In this document: piece by piece, positions 42,224 through 52,929 of the stretch
How positions within the stretch are numbered: position 1 is the stretch's first letter
Layout: each line of letters begins with the position of its first letter
Assembly (NCBI GenBank): GCA_021401465.1
Contig: JADDMT010000012.1
Span: 310,001 to 374,000 of the forward strand
Direction: 5' to 3'
DNA from: Teratosphaeria epicoccoides
Lineage: Eukaryota; Ascomycota; Dothideomycetes; Mycosphaerellales; Teratosphaeriaceae
DNA length: 64,000 nt
Made by a program: the position numbers and the translations under genes
Notes under the pieces: model-generated
The model's input: the letters and a program-made list of their open reading frames with translations, nothing else
Database searches by the model: none
What the model was told of the DNA's origin: nothing

Positions 42224-43454
42224 ATGCAAGAGTTCACGATGGTCGTCCTTTGTTTTATCCTTTCTGGCGTCATTCTGGCCGTCATAAAATGCGTCAAGGG
42301 GCACTTGCCGCCACGAGTCTCTGCCGCAGTCATCGGTGCTGCCATGGTGGTCACCCTTCTGGCTGGCTGGTTGTCCCGTGAGACGAGCTATGCCCGGCCG
42401 TGGACGAGTGCAGAGTTGCCGAGTTGGACATATCAAAGTCCGTCATCTCCACGTTCGAGATGGCCCGGGTGGGAGAGCATAACGCATGTGATTGTGTTCG
42501 GCGACAGTGCGTTCTGGCCCCAAACAAATCATCTGACCACAGTCTGACCCATGCCTAGGTTACAGTCAGACCGGCTTCACGCCAACAGGCGAGGCGCCGA
42601 GTGATGCCCTGCCCCTAGGTAATCCTGACCCGCCTTCTCAGTGGACTGCGGTCAACGGGCCCGGCTGGCTGGAATTCCTCGCAATGAATCACAATGTCTC
42701 GGCCTTCAAGGCCATCAACTTTGCACGCGGCGGCGCCATGATAGATGAGGACATAGTCAGACCTCTATCCCCAGAGATCGTCACCCTGAAGCAGCAAGTC
42801 CGAGACGTGTACATGCCAAACTATGGCCAGAGAGCCGGAGCGCAGCCCAACTTCGATTGGCAACCATCGACCTCCCTGTTTGTTTTCTGGATGGGCATCA
42901 ACGACGTCGTTGGTGTTTCCACCGAGGATTATCAGGGCAAAGGACGTGAGCACTTGGACATGGACCTGGCCGCATACGCAACACTCGTCGACGAGGTCTT
43001 TCATTCCGGAGCACGGAACTTCCTGTTCCTCACCGTCCCGTGCATCGAGCGTGCGCCGCTATTTCTCTCTGGCCTCTTTGGGCAGAAAGCGGAACAGGAG
43101 TTGGCGGCCAACACCTTGACCTTCAACAACCAGATCGTCGCTATGGCCCAAAACCTGACTGCTAACTATCCTGATGCTTGGGCGCATGTCTTTGACACGC
43201 ACAGGCTGTTCAGCCGGGTGATCGACGATCCATGTTCGTATCCTGAAACTTGCGCGTACCAGAACACTTCCGACTTCTGCAAACCATACGAGGACGTGAC
43301 GGGAGATTGGTATGCGAAGCTCGATGAATGCCCGCTCCCAGTTGATCAAATGTTTTGGTTTGATTTTCTGCACCCGACATTCAGAGTAATGAACGCGACT
43401 GCAAGGGAGTTGTCCAGAGAATTGAGCGAGCGGACAGTAATACTCTACGCTTGA
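42224..43454 (+). CDS. Membrane-anchored GDSL esterase, CE16 acetylesterase-like
   Basis: Two exons, 42224-42506 and 42559-43454, joined over a 52-nt intron (GTGCGT donor, CTGAC branch, CCTAG acceptor) that splits the Ser codon of the GDS motif; 392 residues. After splicing block I reads VIVFGDSYSQTGF with the nucleophile Ser. TGEAPSDALPLGNPDPP and NGPGWLEFL are typical of CE16-type carbohydrate acetylesterases; block III is WMGINDV and block V is DFLHPTF with catalytic Asp and His. Two hydrophobic helices lie before the domain (MVVLCFILSGVILAVIKCV and SAAVIGAAMVVTLLAGWL), so the enzyme is probably membrane-anchored with the domain outside, unlike the usual secreted form. Substrate is probably acetylated sugar, not shown. 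Confidence 0.85.
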
Positions 43455-43655
43455 GGAACTACGCTCGTCACTCACACGCAGTGTTCGGGCTATGACCGAC
43501 TGTCCTGCTCGCATAGATGAAGGATGTTTGCATCCGCTTGCTTGCATCTTTGGCCATCTTGACGATCACCGCATGACAGATCTAGTCTGTCTGGTCGGGC
43601 CTCAGTAGAATCCCACTTCTGGTAAGTCCTTCAAAAATCTAGCCTGGCACCTAAC

Positions 43656-44315
43656 ATGCAGCTGAATGAGCACGCAGCGCACAACAACGCACTGGCGGAC
43701 ATCTTGAGGCGCTCGATAAAGGCATTGATACAAGATCAGGCACGCATTGATATCGACTTTCAGAGCTCCGAAGCAATCGATTTCGACCTAGTCTACATCA
43801 TGCGTATTCCCAAAGGATACCTTGATGCACAGACAGTCATGGACGGGGTCTCGCACGTTGACACCTTCCGCCATATGCCACAATCCGCTTCGGTGACATG
43901 GCCGCACGCAGGGAATTTGACGGTGACATTGACAGCAGTCACGCCACTCTGGTACACGATGCCTACGAACTGGAATGCAATGCAGAAGCAGCAACGCTTC
44001 GAGCGACAGAAACAGGCAATCTATCGGAAATGCTTTCCTGTCTCCGAGGCGTCTGACGAAGAAGTGCTATGGCGTTTGAAGCCTGCAAGCAACTCGATTG
44101 ATTTCGAAGCTCTTGCCATGTATCGCTGCCCTTTCAGAGGCAAGAATCGGACTCTCAGCAAACATCTAGTTGGGCCCACGGCCGATGCGGCACGGAACCC
44201 GGCCCACGAGCAGGGGAAGAAGCAGATGTCGCCTGCTACGATTCTAGATGATGGAGTTGACATTTATGAGGCCAGGCTTTTGTACATCGAAGCCATCGAT
44301 CGACACGATGTGTAG
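43656..44315 (+). CDS. Hypothetical protein, 219 residues
   Basis: Single-exon ATG-started frame. The sequence has a normal amino-acid mix, a helix-like N-terminus (LADILRRSIKALIQDQARID), hydrophobic strands (FDLVYIMRIPKGYLD, GNLTVTLTAVTPLWYTM) and the stretch WNAMQKQQRFERQKQAIYRK. The phrase LWYTMPTNWNAM resembles LYCTMPTNYAEM in the F-box-like protein at 35228-36239, so it may be a divergent relative of that group. No motif allows a function. Length and composition make it probably real. Confidence 0.5.
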   Translation: MQLNEHAAHNNALADILRRSIKALIQDQARIDIDFQSSEAIDFDLVYIMRIPKGYLDAQTVMDGVSHVDTFRHMPQSASVTWPHAGNLTVTLTAVTPLWYTMPTNWNAMQKQQRFERQKQAIYRKCFPVSEASDEEVLWRLKPASNSIDFEALAMYRCPFRGKNRTLSKHLVGPTADAARNPAHEQGKKQMSPATILDDGVDIYEARLLYIEAIDRHDV

Positions 44316-45321
44316 CAATATGAGGCTTTGAATGCCCGTGAACTTTTATGGTACCTTGCCACAACTCAACGGCAGATTCACCTCGACACTGTCCCCACAC
44401 AGCTCTCAAGTTGCTCAGACAGTTCCGTATCCACAAAGCAATGCTCGATATTTCCTGCCGCCACTGTCCCAAAGCTGCGTTGCCGCGGGAACGCCTGACC
44501 CAGCAGCCTTCACATGCCGCGTACGGTCCTCCTCGTCCGTAATCAACCTTGTGCGTGTCTCGCGGTATCAACCCCAGCAGAGGGCAACCGCCGATGTCTT
44601 ACGAGCGACCTCCTTAGACAACACGCCTCCATACCCGAGCAGCGTGACGGTATCTAGAGACGTTATAGCTCAGGTAGAGACGTTATAGCTCAGGCTTTAC
44701 GACAGCCGATGTCCAGAATTGCACGTGATTAATACGGATGGGTGCAAGGCAAACTTTCAGCCCACGAAGGTCGACATCAGTGCTTGCCTACGTCTTGTGC
44801 AAATCGCCTGCTCTTCCCATGCTCTCCCTTTCTAAGACTTGCATACAATGCTGACCCGACGATGGGACAGGATCACCCGTAACATGAGGGATGGCTGGGT
44901 TGTAGCTGGATAGGGGCTACACTTTCGCCCCTTGCGACGACATCTGCGCTGTTGAGGGTAGATGTGGCTGTTGCAGCCGCACCGGAGGCAAGCTCGCGAA
45001 AGCGATGCGGCGGATGAACAGCCGTATGGGTCCGTTCGTAGTCTTCACAACTCACGACCACCAGATCAAAAGGAGACCACGGACGTATGTACACGCTCAC
45101 CCGGTTCATCCAATCCGCTTCGCATTGCAGTCTTCTTGGCAGGCCCTGAGGCAAACTCGTGGGGACAGTCTAGGGCGGGTAATTCCAGTGGATAAGCTAC
45201 TACTTTTGCGGTTGCCTACCACACAAGGCGAGTTTAGGTAGAGATCGATCAGTGGTGTTGAATAGATCCACCGCGAGTCGATCTTGCCATGAACGTTGCA
45301 AGGCTATTGACTTCTTGTGAG
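44316..45321. other. Intergenic, no supported gene
   Basis: About 1 kb with a 20-bp perfect tandem duplication at 44655-44694. Frames on both strands are short and not gene-like. Confidence 0.4.
44655..44694 (+). repeat. Perfect 20-bp tandem duplication
   Basis: The 20-mer tagagacgttatagctcagg occurs twice back to back. Part of it (tagctcaggtagag) resembles a tRNA D-arm/A-box, but no anticodon or T arm follows. Confidence 0.9.
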
Positions 45322-46869
45322 CTACTCATCACTATACCCTTCACTTGGCGGTCGCGTGGACATGCTACCCAAGCCTAGCCTAGCACTTGGTGCATCGGAC
45401 CATCCAGAAGTCGCATTTAGGCCTCCCGGGAGCCCGAGACCACGGCGCCCGCCAGCGTCCTCGTCCTGCTCATCCATGTATTCATCTTGACTCGCATCGT
45501 CGCGATCGAGAGGCTTCTGCTTGATAGCCTTAGTCGCCGTGGCTCCTTCCGGAGCGGCGGAGTCTGCTACCGACTTCTCAGAGCCGTCGATCCCTTTCGC
45601 TTTCCTCATCTCCTGAAACTTCTCTACAGTCTCCTTTAATGCCTTCTGAATCCTGATCTCTTCCTCGCCCAATCTGATCTTCTCCCTCTGCAACTCCTCC
45701 ATAGCTTTGAGCTTCTGCAAACGCCCGGACTGCATTTCTCCAAGCTGACGCCTGAGTCTCTCGATGACACCGTCTAAGGTGGGCAAAGGACTAATCTTGG
45801 GTGGAGTCTTCGGACGCAGGTGGGCTTGTGGGTCTTCGGAAGTTCCGTTCGCTGCGTATGTCCCATGTCTTGTCTGTGCAGCCTCAAACGCAGCATTTCG
45901 CTCCTTTTCCCCGTCATCAGACACGTCGCTTTCAGAATCATCACCTTCAGCTTGCGCAATCTGTGCAGCCATGTCCATTCGTCGTTGCTTTGCCGCCTCT
46001 GCCTCAGCCTTCCTCCCAATATGCATTTTGCCATCTTCGATAAATTCATCAAAGTTCTCCATGATATCCTCGTCTTCATGCACCAGTCGACTCTCCGCCA
46101 TATTGTACTTGTCCTTCGGCTTGAGCAGCAACTTCCCATTCTCGTCTCGCATAACGTTCGCATCCTGCTCGTCCTCGTTGTCGAGATCTGGATCATCAGG
46201 GTCCAGCGATATGTACTCTTCCGCTGCCTGCTCTTTGGCCATGCGCGCTCGTCTTGCCTTTTTCTCCGCAATTTCAACTGTCGAAGGTATTACAGATGAT
46301 TGTTGGTAGCGGGACAGGGACGACCCGAACTTCGAGGATAAGTCTAGCTCTTGTGTACCTTGGGAGACAAGCTGCATGCCAGCTTGCTGGCCCGTTACGG
46401 CCTGGGGCGTTGACGGCGTGCTGTCCCTGAGCTCTTGCAGCGAGGTTGCGCTGTAGGTAGGTCGGTCATCATCGTCGTCGTCGTCGTCTGACCGTCGCAT
46501 CGGCAGGCTTGGAGCCAGGAGTGAGGAGCGCTTGAAAGCATTACGCTGAGTGGCGATCCGCGCGACATTGCTCCGTTTTGGCGTCACCACGCCGCTGCTT
46601 GCATCCTCATCGTCGCCCACAGCGACCGGTCCGAATGAGGTCCGGAGGTTGCTGGACGTTCGCGGCTTGACGTTTGGCCTCTTGACAGTCGGTTCTGCTG
46701 AATAGAGTATCAGCGATCAACCTCGACTGGAAAAACTTGTTAGAGCAAGACAAGCGAGCTTTTCAATTGGGGAAAACATACCTGATAGTTCTGGCCCTCC
46801 TGATGCTGCCGTCTCCTCATCGCCGCCGACTTTGCGTGGCGCGCGGCGTGCTGCAAACGTCTTCTTCAT
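45322..46869 (-). CDS. NTR2: Nineteen-complex-related protein 2 (Ntr2)-like splicing factor
   Basis: Two exons, 46869-46782 and 46697-45322, with an 84-nt intron (GTATGT donor), 487 residues. Ntr2 works with Ntr1 and the helicase Prp43 to disassemble the spliceosome. The N-terminus MKKTFAARRAPRKV is basic; after the intron comes VKPRTSSNLRTSFG and TPKRSN, a spacing seen in Ntr2/GCFC2-type proteins. The middle is acidic (ISLDPDDPDLDNEDEQD) with DIMENFDEFIEDGKMHIGRKAE, and a coiled coil follows (VIERLRRQLGEMQSG, MEELQREKIRLGEEE). An eight-Asp run lies near residue 80. Two possible acceptors six bases apart change the protein by one Ala. The assignment rests on these motifs and is good but not certain. 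Divergent from RTC4. Confidence 0.72.
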
Positions 46870-47088
46870 TTCGTGGGCAGATCCTGATGTTGGTCTCAAA
46901 GCAAGTCTATATCAGACCGAGTCATTAAAGATCGCCGTGCTCGAGTCATGCAGCCAATCATGTGATCTCGCGCGGTTTTAGCGTCAGCTTTGTCGCGTCT
47001 TGCGGGGTTGAGTGAATGCCATGGGCATCACATTGGACCACGACAACACATCGCAGCACACTCTCGACGTGCATACCCTTACATCGTC
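46870..47088. promoter_or_regulatory. Shared divergent promoter region NTR2 / RTC4
   Basis: 219 bp separate the divergent start codons of the NTR2-like and RTC4 genes. No core promoter element is obvious. Confidence 0.45.
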
Positions 47089-48720
47089 ATGCCACGGAGA
47101 CTTGGGTTGCGCAGAGATGCGCCACGATTGCTCGGCACCGTCGAGGGTAAGCCGCACGCGGGCAGCGACGATCACGAAGATTGCGAGTCCCGTGAGTCGA
47201 AGACAGTCAAACCACCCATCAATGCCACTGGGACAAGGCAAACTGGTAGGGTATATCCTGCGAATCGGGCATATCCCAGCCCGCCATCGTCCAATTCATC
47301 GCTCAGCTCGCGGGCATCCGAGAATGCTTCCAAGACCAAGGCCAAACCACGAGAGTTCACGAAGGATGTGGACCTCAGTGCTGACCCGCGGTCGAGTGAT
47401 GACGATGAGATGCGACAGTCCCCGGTCAAGAGAGAATGCAGTCCGATCAACAGATCGCCTGAGACGGAGGCTTTGCAGCGTGATGGCACAGGCGATGAGC
47501 GGCCCGCACATACCAGTGGGTTCAAGAAACGCCGGTCGAGCATGACGGAGCAGGCGCAGAGGAACCAAGTCAAAGACCCGCCGAGTAGCGATGAACAAGT
47601 CTTTGGTTTACAGCCTAACAGGCTTAAGACGAAGCATAGTGCAAGCGCTGTGTTGTCCACCAACATACACGCAGCGCCTAAGACAAAGGCTGGCTATGGC
47701 AGCGCAGCGCAGCAGAAGCAGAAAGCCGCAAAGAGAAGGCAGCAGCAGGACATCGAGAAGCGCCAGGCTCAGCAGAGGAAAGAGGAAGGAGACAAGAAGA
47801 ATACTTTCCAACGCCCCAACATACTCAGAAGACAGTCGCCTTCACCGGGCCGTGTACCCTTTCAACTGAGACGGCCAACGATTGCACACAATTCATCCTC
47901 ACCACTATCCGACCTGCCACCTTCCAGCGATCAGGAGCCTCTGCACGTCAATGAAGAAGGCGACCTCCTGGAAGTCGACCCAACCAAGATCCAGTGCGCC
48001 ATCTGTGGCGAGCAAATGCCGCGAGAATGGAAAGCAGAGTTCGAAGACACCTTGAATCGAAAACGACAGCTCAGCTACAAATGGCAGCAGCGATTCTGCA
48101 GATATCACTCAGAGAAGACAGCCCGAGACCAGTGGGAAGAGCAAGGGTACCCAGACATAGACTGGATAACGTTGCCAGAGCGGCTAAAGAGCCGGAAGCA
48201 TTTGACGCGCTTGAAGAAGATTCTCAGTGGCGAAGCGCAGAGTAGATTCCGCGACCGTCTACAGAGCGACCAGAAACAGGGAGCCCGGACCCTGATGGAT
48301 GTGGTCGAGGGTAATAAATCCTCCTCCAGGACCAGCAATGCAGGCTACTATGGCCCGCGAGGCGAGCAACTGATGTGCGTTGTCCCACTTCTTGCCCGAA
48401 TGCGTACCACTAATGCCATGGACAGGACTTCTTCGATACTAACGCAGCTCGCGCCCGACATTCGCGCCTACGAAACTTCCTCCACCCTCTTCTCGAGCTC
48501 CGGAATTTTCGGTGGTGTCGCAGGATTCGTACAAGCCGTTCTGGTGCCCGAGCTCGCACTTTCCCTGTTGACAGAAGATCTCGCGGCGCAAGGCATTCGC
48601 AAGGACCCATTGGAAGTGCTGAAAGAAAGCGCAAATTTGGGTGAGCTAATACATCCGGAAGAGGAGGACAGGGTGGTGCAGCGCAGCAAGGATGATCGCG
48701 GACAGGATGTATACGACTAA
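47089..48720 (+). CDS. RTC4: RTC4-domain protein (restriction of telomere capping 4)
   Basis: Single exon from ATG 47089, 543 residues (the frame is open a little further upstream but without ATG). The first ~300 residues are disordered and charged, with a long Gln/Lys/Arg helix (QQKQKAAKRRQQQDIEKRQA). A small zinc-like motif IQCAICGEQMP precedes the C-terminal RTC4 domain, which shows FCRYHSEKTARDQWEEQGYP, YYGPRGEQLM, SGIFGGVAGFVQAVLVPELA and DPLEVLKESANLGELIHPEE. In yeast, loss of RTC4 suppresses capping defects of telomeres; the biochemical role is unknown. Yeast Rtc4 is shorter (about 400), mainly in the disordered part. A good family match. Confidence 0.82.
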   Translation: MPRRLGLRRDAPRLLGTVEGKPHAGSDDHEDCESRESKTVKPPINATGTRQTGRVYPANRAYPSPPSSNSSLSSRASENASKTKAKPREFTKDVDLSADPRSSDDDEMRQSPVKRECSPINRSPETEALQRDGTGDERPAHTSGFKKRRSSMTEQAQRNQVKDPPSSDEQVFGLQPNRLKTKHSASAVLSTNIHAAPKTKAGYGSAAQQKQKAAKRRQQQDIEKRQAQQRKEEGDKKNTFQRPNILRRQSPSPGRVPFQLRRPTIAHNSSSPLSDLPPSSDQEPLHVNEEGDLLEVDPTKIQCAICGEQMPREWKAEFEDTLNRKRQLSYKWQQRFCRYHSEKTARDQWEEQGYPDIDWITLPERLKSRKHLTRLKKILSGEAQSRFRDRLQSDQKQGARTLMDVVEGNKSSSRTSNAGYYGPRGEQLMCVVPLLARMRTTNAMDRTSSILTQLAPDIRAYETSSTLFSSSGIFGGVAGFVQAVLVPELALSLLTEDLAAQGIRKDPLEVLKESANLGELIHPEEEDRVVQRSKDDRGQDVYD

Positions 48721-49028
48721 TATTGATACCGTTTCGGGGCCAATCTTGAGCGCTTCGCTGTGCACAAAGGTGGCATGTATGACCACGTTGCTGCACGTAG
48801 CCGCTTCCATGTCCAAAAATCCAGATCTCGTTTCGAGTATTCCACGTGGTCACTGCACCCGCCGGCCGGTGCACTCATCTCGCGCGGTTAGCGAAGCCAC
48901 TATCGCCATCGTGCTGTTTCGCTCATGATGCACAGGCGTCGTCTGGCGGCATTCTCAGATCCAGTCTTCCAGCCAGGCCACCGTACCCTCTCAGATATGC
49001 ATCAAGCCATGCTCGCCAGGCTCCTCAT
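48721..49028. other. Convergent 3' region RTC4 / mL53
   Basis: About 310 bp between two 3' ends. Nothing else seen. Confidence 0.4.
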
Positions 49029-49377
49029 CTACCCAGCCAGCTCCTCCTTCCTCCTCAGGCCCCTCGAATGCCGGTCCACTTCCGTCTGCACATCCTTCAA
49101 TTTCATCTTCTCCAGGTCCATGTTCATCTCTTTGCCGTCCTCTGCACTCAAGCATCAGCATTAATCGTGTCACAAGTTGCACTCGTGACTCACTGAATGC
49201 TATGGCAAGACTCGCCGGCTTATGCGCATCCTGCTGCCCAAGCACGTTGATTTCGATTGCCATACTACTGCGCGCGTTGGGCGGCAGGCAGGCAAGGAAA
49301 TTGCGGGCGGTCTTGCCGGAGCGAGCGTTGAAAGGCGAGAATGACGTGCGGACAGAGGTGATGTATTTAGTTAACAT
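49029..49377 (-). CDS. MRPL44: Mitochondrial large-subunit ribosomal protein mL53 (yeast Mrpl44)
   Basis: Two exons, 49377-49194 and 49141-49029, with a 52-nt intron (GTGAGT donor, GTGCAG acceptor), 98 residues, the normal size. The N-terminus MLTKYITSVRTSFSPFNARS followed by GKTARNFLACLPPNAR is the typical mL53 opening, which packs on the mitoribosomal large subunit. After the intron the frame gives KDGKEMNMDLEKMKLKDV and DRHSRGLRRKEELAG. Reading through the intron would also stay open but gives a non-conserved acidic tail, so the spliced form is preferred. The N-terminal helix doubles as targeting signal. Confidence 0.9.
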
Positions 49378-49843
49378 TGTTGCGGTAGACGGGAATGTGC
49401 CATGGAATGTTTGTGTCAGGCGTGAGATGTTGAGGTGTAAGGTATGAGAGACCTGAGCTCGCAAGGTAGATGAGATTGATGTGCTGCCCTGCGGGCTCCC
49501 ACATCATAAATTTCTAGCTGAGCAAGACCATGACCTCCAGCACATTGTGAACTCCCTCTGCATGGAACAGCTATCGCATGCATCTCTAGTCTTCTGGCGG
49601 TCAAGAACATCTCTGCTGCAAATTGCTCCCAGTCTTGAACCGACGACAGTATGCTGTTGCTTCCAATATCGCACCTGCTAACCTAATCGGCCCAAGCCAC
49701 AGCCCTTGTCAAATACCGACGCCAGTACCACAAAGTCTCCAACATCACCCAACTCATGCAGCATGATAGGTCTAGGTGGGCACATTACTCTATCTTTCGT
49801 CGAAAGCCTCGCCTTCTCTGCATGTTTCAGCCGCAAGACAAGC

Positions 49844-51350
49844 TCAACCCCTCCAGGAAGTCCCCTTACTAGCCAACCCAAGCACTTCAGCCAATACGCC
49901 CATCTCGCGGAGGGTCATCCTCTTCTCCGTCCTATATACAACCATAAAGCCCAGCTGCCTGAGGCCCTTCAACATCTGCTCCGGGTTGTCCGGACTCAGC
50001 AACGCCATATCGTGACCTCCGATCTTCTTCACATTGTCGTCTCCCGCAGCGTCAAACATCTCACGCAGAGCCGTATATAGCTGATTGACGAAAGATGCTG
50101 GGGCATGGTGGACGGGAACGAGCTGGCGCTCGCCCATGTCGAAGGTGCAAGCAGTCAGCTCCTTGACGACAGGAGAAGTGGTGAGAATGGTCGGCTGCAG
50201 GGCATAGGCGTTCCACAGGTAGCCGGCGCAGACTGACTTCAAGAGACCCTCTGGATCTTCCTGCTCCTGCTCGTTCCCCTCCATCTCGCTCTCCTCTTCT
50301 CGCTCATCCTCCTCCCGCTCCTCCTCCGCCTCGAGCTTGCGCGCGAAAGCAATGTCACGGTCGTGGATCTGTGAAAAGCATCAATATATCATCAACGCGA
50401 CCAGAACAGATTTCGAAACTTACCTTCTTCATCTCGAACCACTTTGATGCCTCCTGCATCTCGTGTAGACGAAGAGCCCTGCAATGCCGGCAGAAATTGC
50501 CTTTCCCAAAATTATCCGTGTGTGGGTCGCCTGCACAACCTTCGCGATGCAATGCGCCGCAATCGTAGCAAACAGCCAACGTTGTACCGGCCTCGACCAC
50601 ATCGCCCAGACATTGACAAGGCTCCTTCTTTGTCAGGTCAAGCATGCGACGGACGCGTTTCTTGTCCTTTGCATTGAGCTGGGATGGACCGCCTGAGTGG
50701 TTGTTGATCATGCCCATGTTGTAGCCTCTGTGGTTGCGTGCTGTCTGGCGCCGAGCACGAGTCGAAGCGGCGGGCTCCGAGTGCCAATTGGAGGTGTAAC
50801 GTGGATCGCCGAGTGTCATGTTGTCGCCTTCGTCTTCAAATCCAGCTCTCGGGGACGCCCCCACGTCACTGTCGTGCTCATCGTCGAAATCAGGCATCAC
50901 ACCGTTCTCATCTTCGTCGTACTCGTCCTCGTCATCATCGTTGCCGCGCGTCCTCCTCAATGTTTTCTTCGCACCAATTCCAGACCTCCTCTTAGTGTTC
51001 TTGGTAACCTTACCATTAGTGCCAGCGGCCATTGCAGTCCTCTGAGCAATTCCCTCGTCGCGCCATGCCTTATCGCGCGCACGCGCATTCTTGCCAGAAC
51101 TGCTGCGATTGTTCACTTTGCAGCCGGGACAGATGTGACCTTTGATGATAGCCGCCCTTGGAAGCAGGACGCCCATGCCAATCTGACAACGCTGGTGATG
51201 CCACTCATTGCACACGCGGCAGAGCACGATGTTCTCACCATTTGGCGGGCCCCCAACGCAGGTGCACTTGATGTGGTTTCGATTGACTGCGGAAGAGATT
51301 TTCGCGACCTGGAGCTTGCCCTTTGCCACCACCGGGACGTCCTTGGGCAT
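49844..51350 (-). CDS. Double PHD-type zinc-finger protein
   Basis: Two exons, 51350-50424 and 50368-49844, with a 55-nt intron (GTAAGT donor, CACAG acceptor) in phase 0, 483 residues. The first finger has the PHD order CTCVGGPPNGENIVLCRVCN, then WHHQRC and CPGC (Cys4-His-Cys3). A second, more divergent finger is at about residue 240: PCQCLGDV, CYDCGALHREGC, FCRHCRAL. Between them is a basic and acidic disordered region (KKTLRRTRGNDDDEDEYDED). The second exon begins with a strongly charged helix (EAEEEREEDEREEE) and ends in a helical region (LKGLRQLGFMVVYRTEKRM). PHD fingers usually read histone tails, so a chromatin role is likely; the complex is unknown. Confidence 0.8.
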
Positions 51351-52920
51351 ACTGACTTATTTTAGCATAAAGCTTACACCTGGTAGTGTCTGTCCTGCTC
51401 CGATTGAATGACGTGAAGGTAGGTGACTTCAGCTTTCCTTGTGTATATGGAAGCTTCGTGGTAAGATGTGTTCGGTTGGAGATGTTTAGTACCCAGTCAG
51501 AATTGAGGTTGATGTTTTAAAGTCAGTTGAAAGTCGGTGAACGTGCTTGAGTTATTGCCAACATTCGTGTCACCTGTGGATTCACGACCTTACATGACTC
51601 GGAGCAGCGGTATAACAATCGACTGCGCAAGACGACGCGGCGGCGTGGTGATTGGTGATTGTTCCTCAGACACACGCAAATTATTCATCGACTCTCGTCA
51701 TCGCCCACAATCCCTACAATGCGTCTTCGCTCGTCTCTGAGCCTCAAGGAGCTACTGCGCCATTCTGGGCTCTTTCGATGACTGGCGGAATACTGCAGAT
51801 TCAGTGTGCCCTGGGCGCAGGGTATGGAACGTCGCCGTCGGAGGATCGAGAAACGTGGCGCAGTACCGACTCGGGAGTCGACGAAGAGTCCCGATAAATC
51901 GACGTTGCATTGTCCTACTACCAACACACGTATTTCTCTGCGGCTGCCTCAATTATGCTACGACCATGCCCAGGGATGTCCCAGCACTTGTGTCGGCCCT
52001 TTCAACAGCGTTGCAGCGGTGCGTGCACTGATGCTGTGCCGCGTCGTCTTTCGTGACGCTGGTCTTCAGGCCGCAGTCGGAAGTGCTCCTGATGTATTGA
52101 TGGGAACAAACTATTAGCGTTGGCACTGCATAGCCATTTGTCTTCTACTCCAACGGAAACTGCTCAAAGTGCGAGCATAAGCGACAACACCGCCTCATCG
52201 CAGCTGCAGCAGCTGTGACAGGACCCGGACGTTGAACCAAATACACCAAGAAGTAGTTCCACTCCAACCTGCCCATTCACAGTCTGTGGTCTAAACCTAG
52301 CGCGTTACACTCGCTGGAGGCACTCCGAGGCCATGCGCAAATCAGGTAGGCGGTCACTGCGTGTCCTCAGTGTTTCCATGGCGGCTAATATCAATTGACT
52401 GTGCGCGCTTCGCGGGTGGCGACCGGCTCTTATCCTGTCGGCTCTTCTGTGTCCACAGCAGCGATCCCGTCTCTCATCATCACGCCCCCTCCCGAACTGA
52501 CATGTTCTTGTGGCGAAACATGGGTGCTTTGGCTCGGCGATATGAATGACTGATGTCGAGGCGCCAACCTGGAAAAGGAAAGAGTGGAGTCAAAGTCTGG
52601 AAGCCGTGACAGGCAAAGAGGAGTCTTTGCCCGCCGCCATCATGAGAGAGGTACACACACATCCCCTTCATGCCCATCTCTTGCGGCGCTGTCGCTCACT
52701 GACATATGTTGTGTAGCAGAGAGTAGCAGTGTGCTCATATCCATTCAGGACCGCCTCTGCCAATTCGCCCGCCGCGGCATCGGCTCGGCACTTTCAATCT
52801 CGAAGCACGAGTCTGTCCGCCTACACTACGAGTGCACCAGTCTAGATGAAAAGATCGTCACACCAATGGCAGAATAAACATAATCAATCGCTGTCTGCTT
52901 GGTCGTGGTTGGACTTTGCG
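51351..52920. other. Intergenic, no supported gene
   Basis: About 1.6 kb between the PHD gene and the demethylase gene, which are divergent. Frames on both strands are short and without domains. Confidence 0.4.
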
Positions 52921-52929
52921 ATGCAATGA
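52921..52929 (+). promoter_or_regulatory. Two-codon uORF overlapping the start of the LSD1-type gene
   Basis: ATG CAA TGA at 52921-52929 lies five bases upstream of the chosen main ATG (52926-52928), and its stop overlaps that ATG. If the transcript starts upstream, scanning ribosomes meet this first. An alternative main start is the in-frame ATG at 53016 (MATSALEED). Confidence 0.4.

Noticed and set aside
44655..44700. tRNA-like D-arm sequence
   Set aside because: No anticodon arm, T arm or acceptor stem can be drawn; it is a duplicated 20-mer only.
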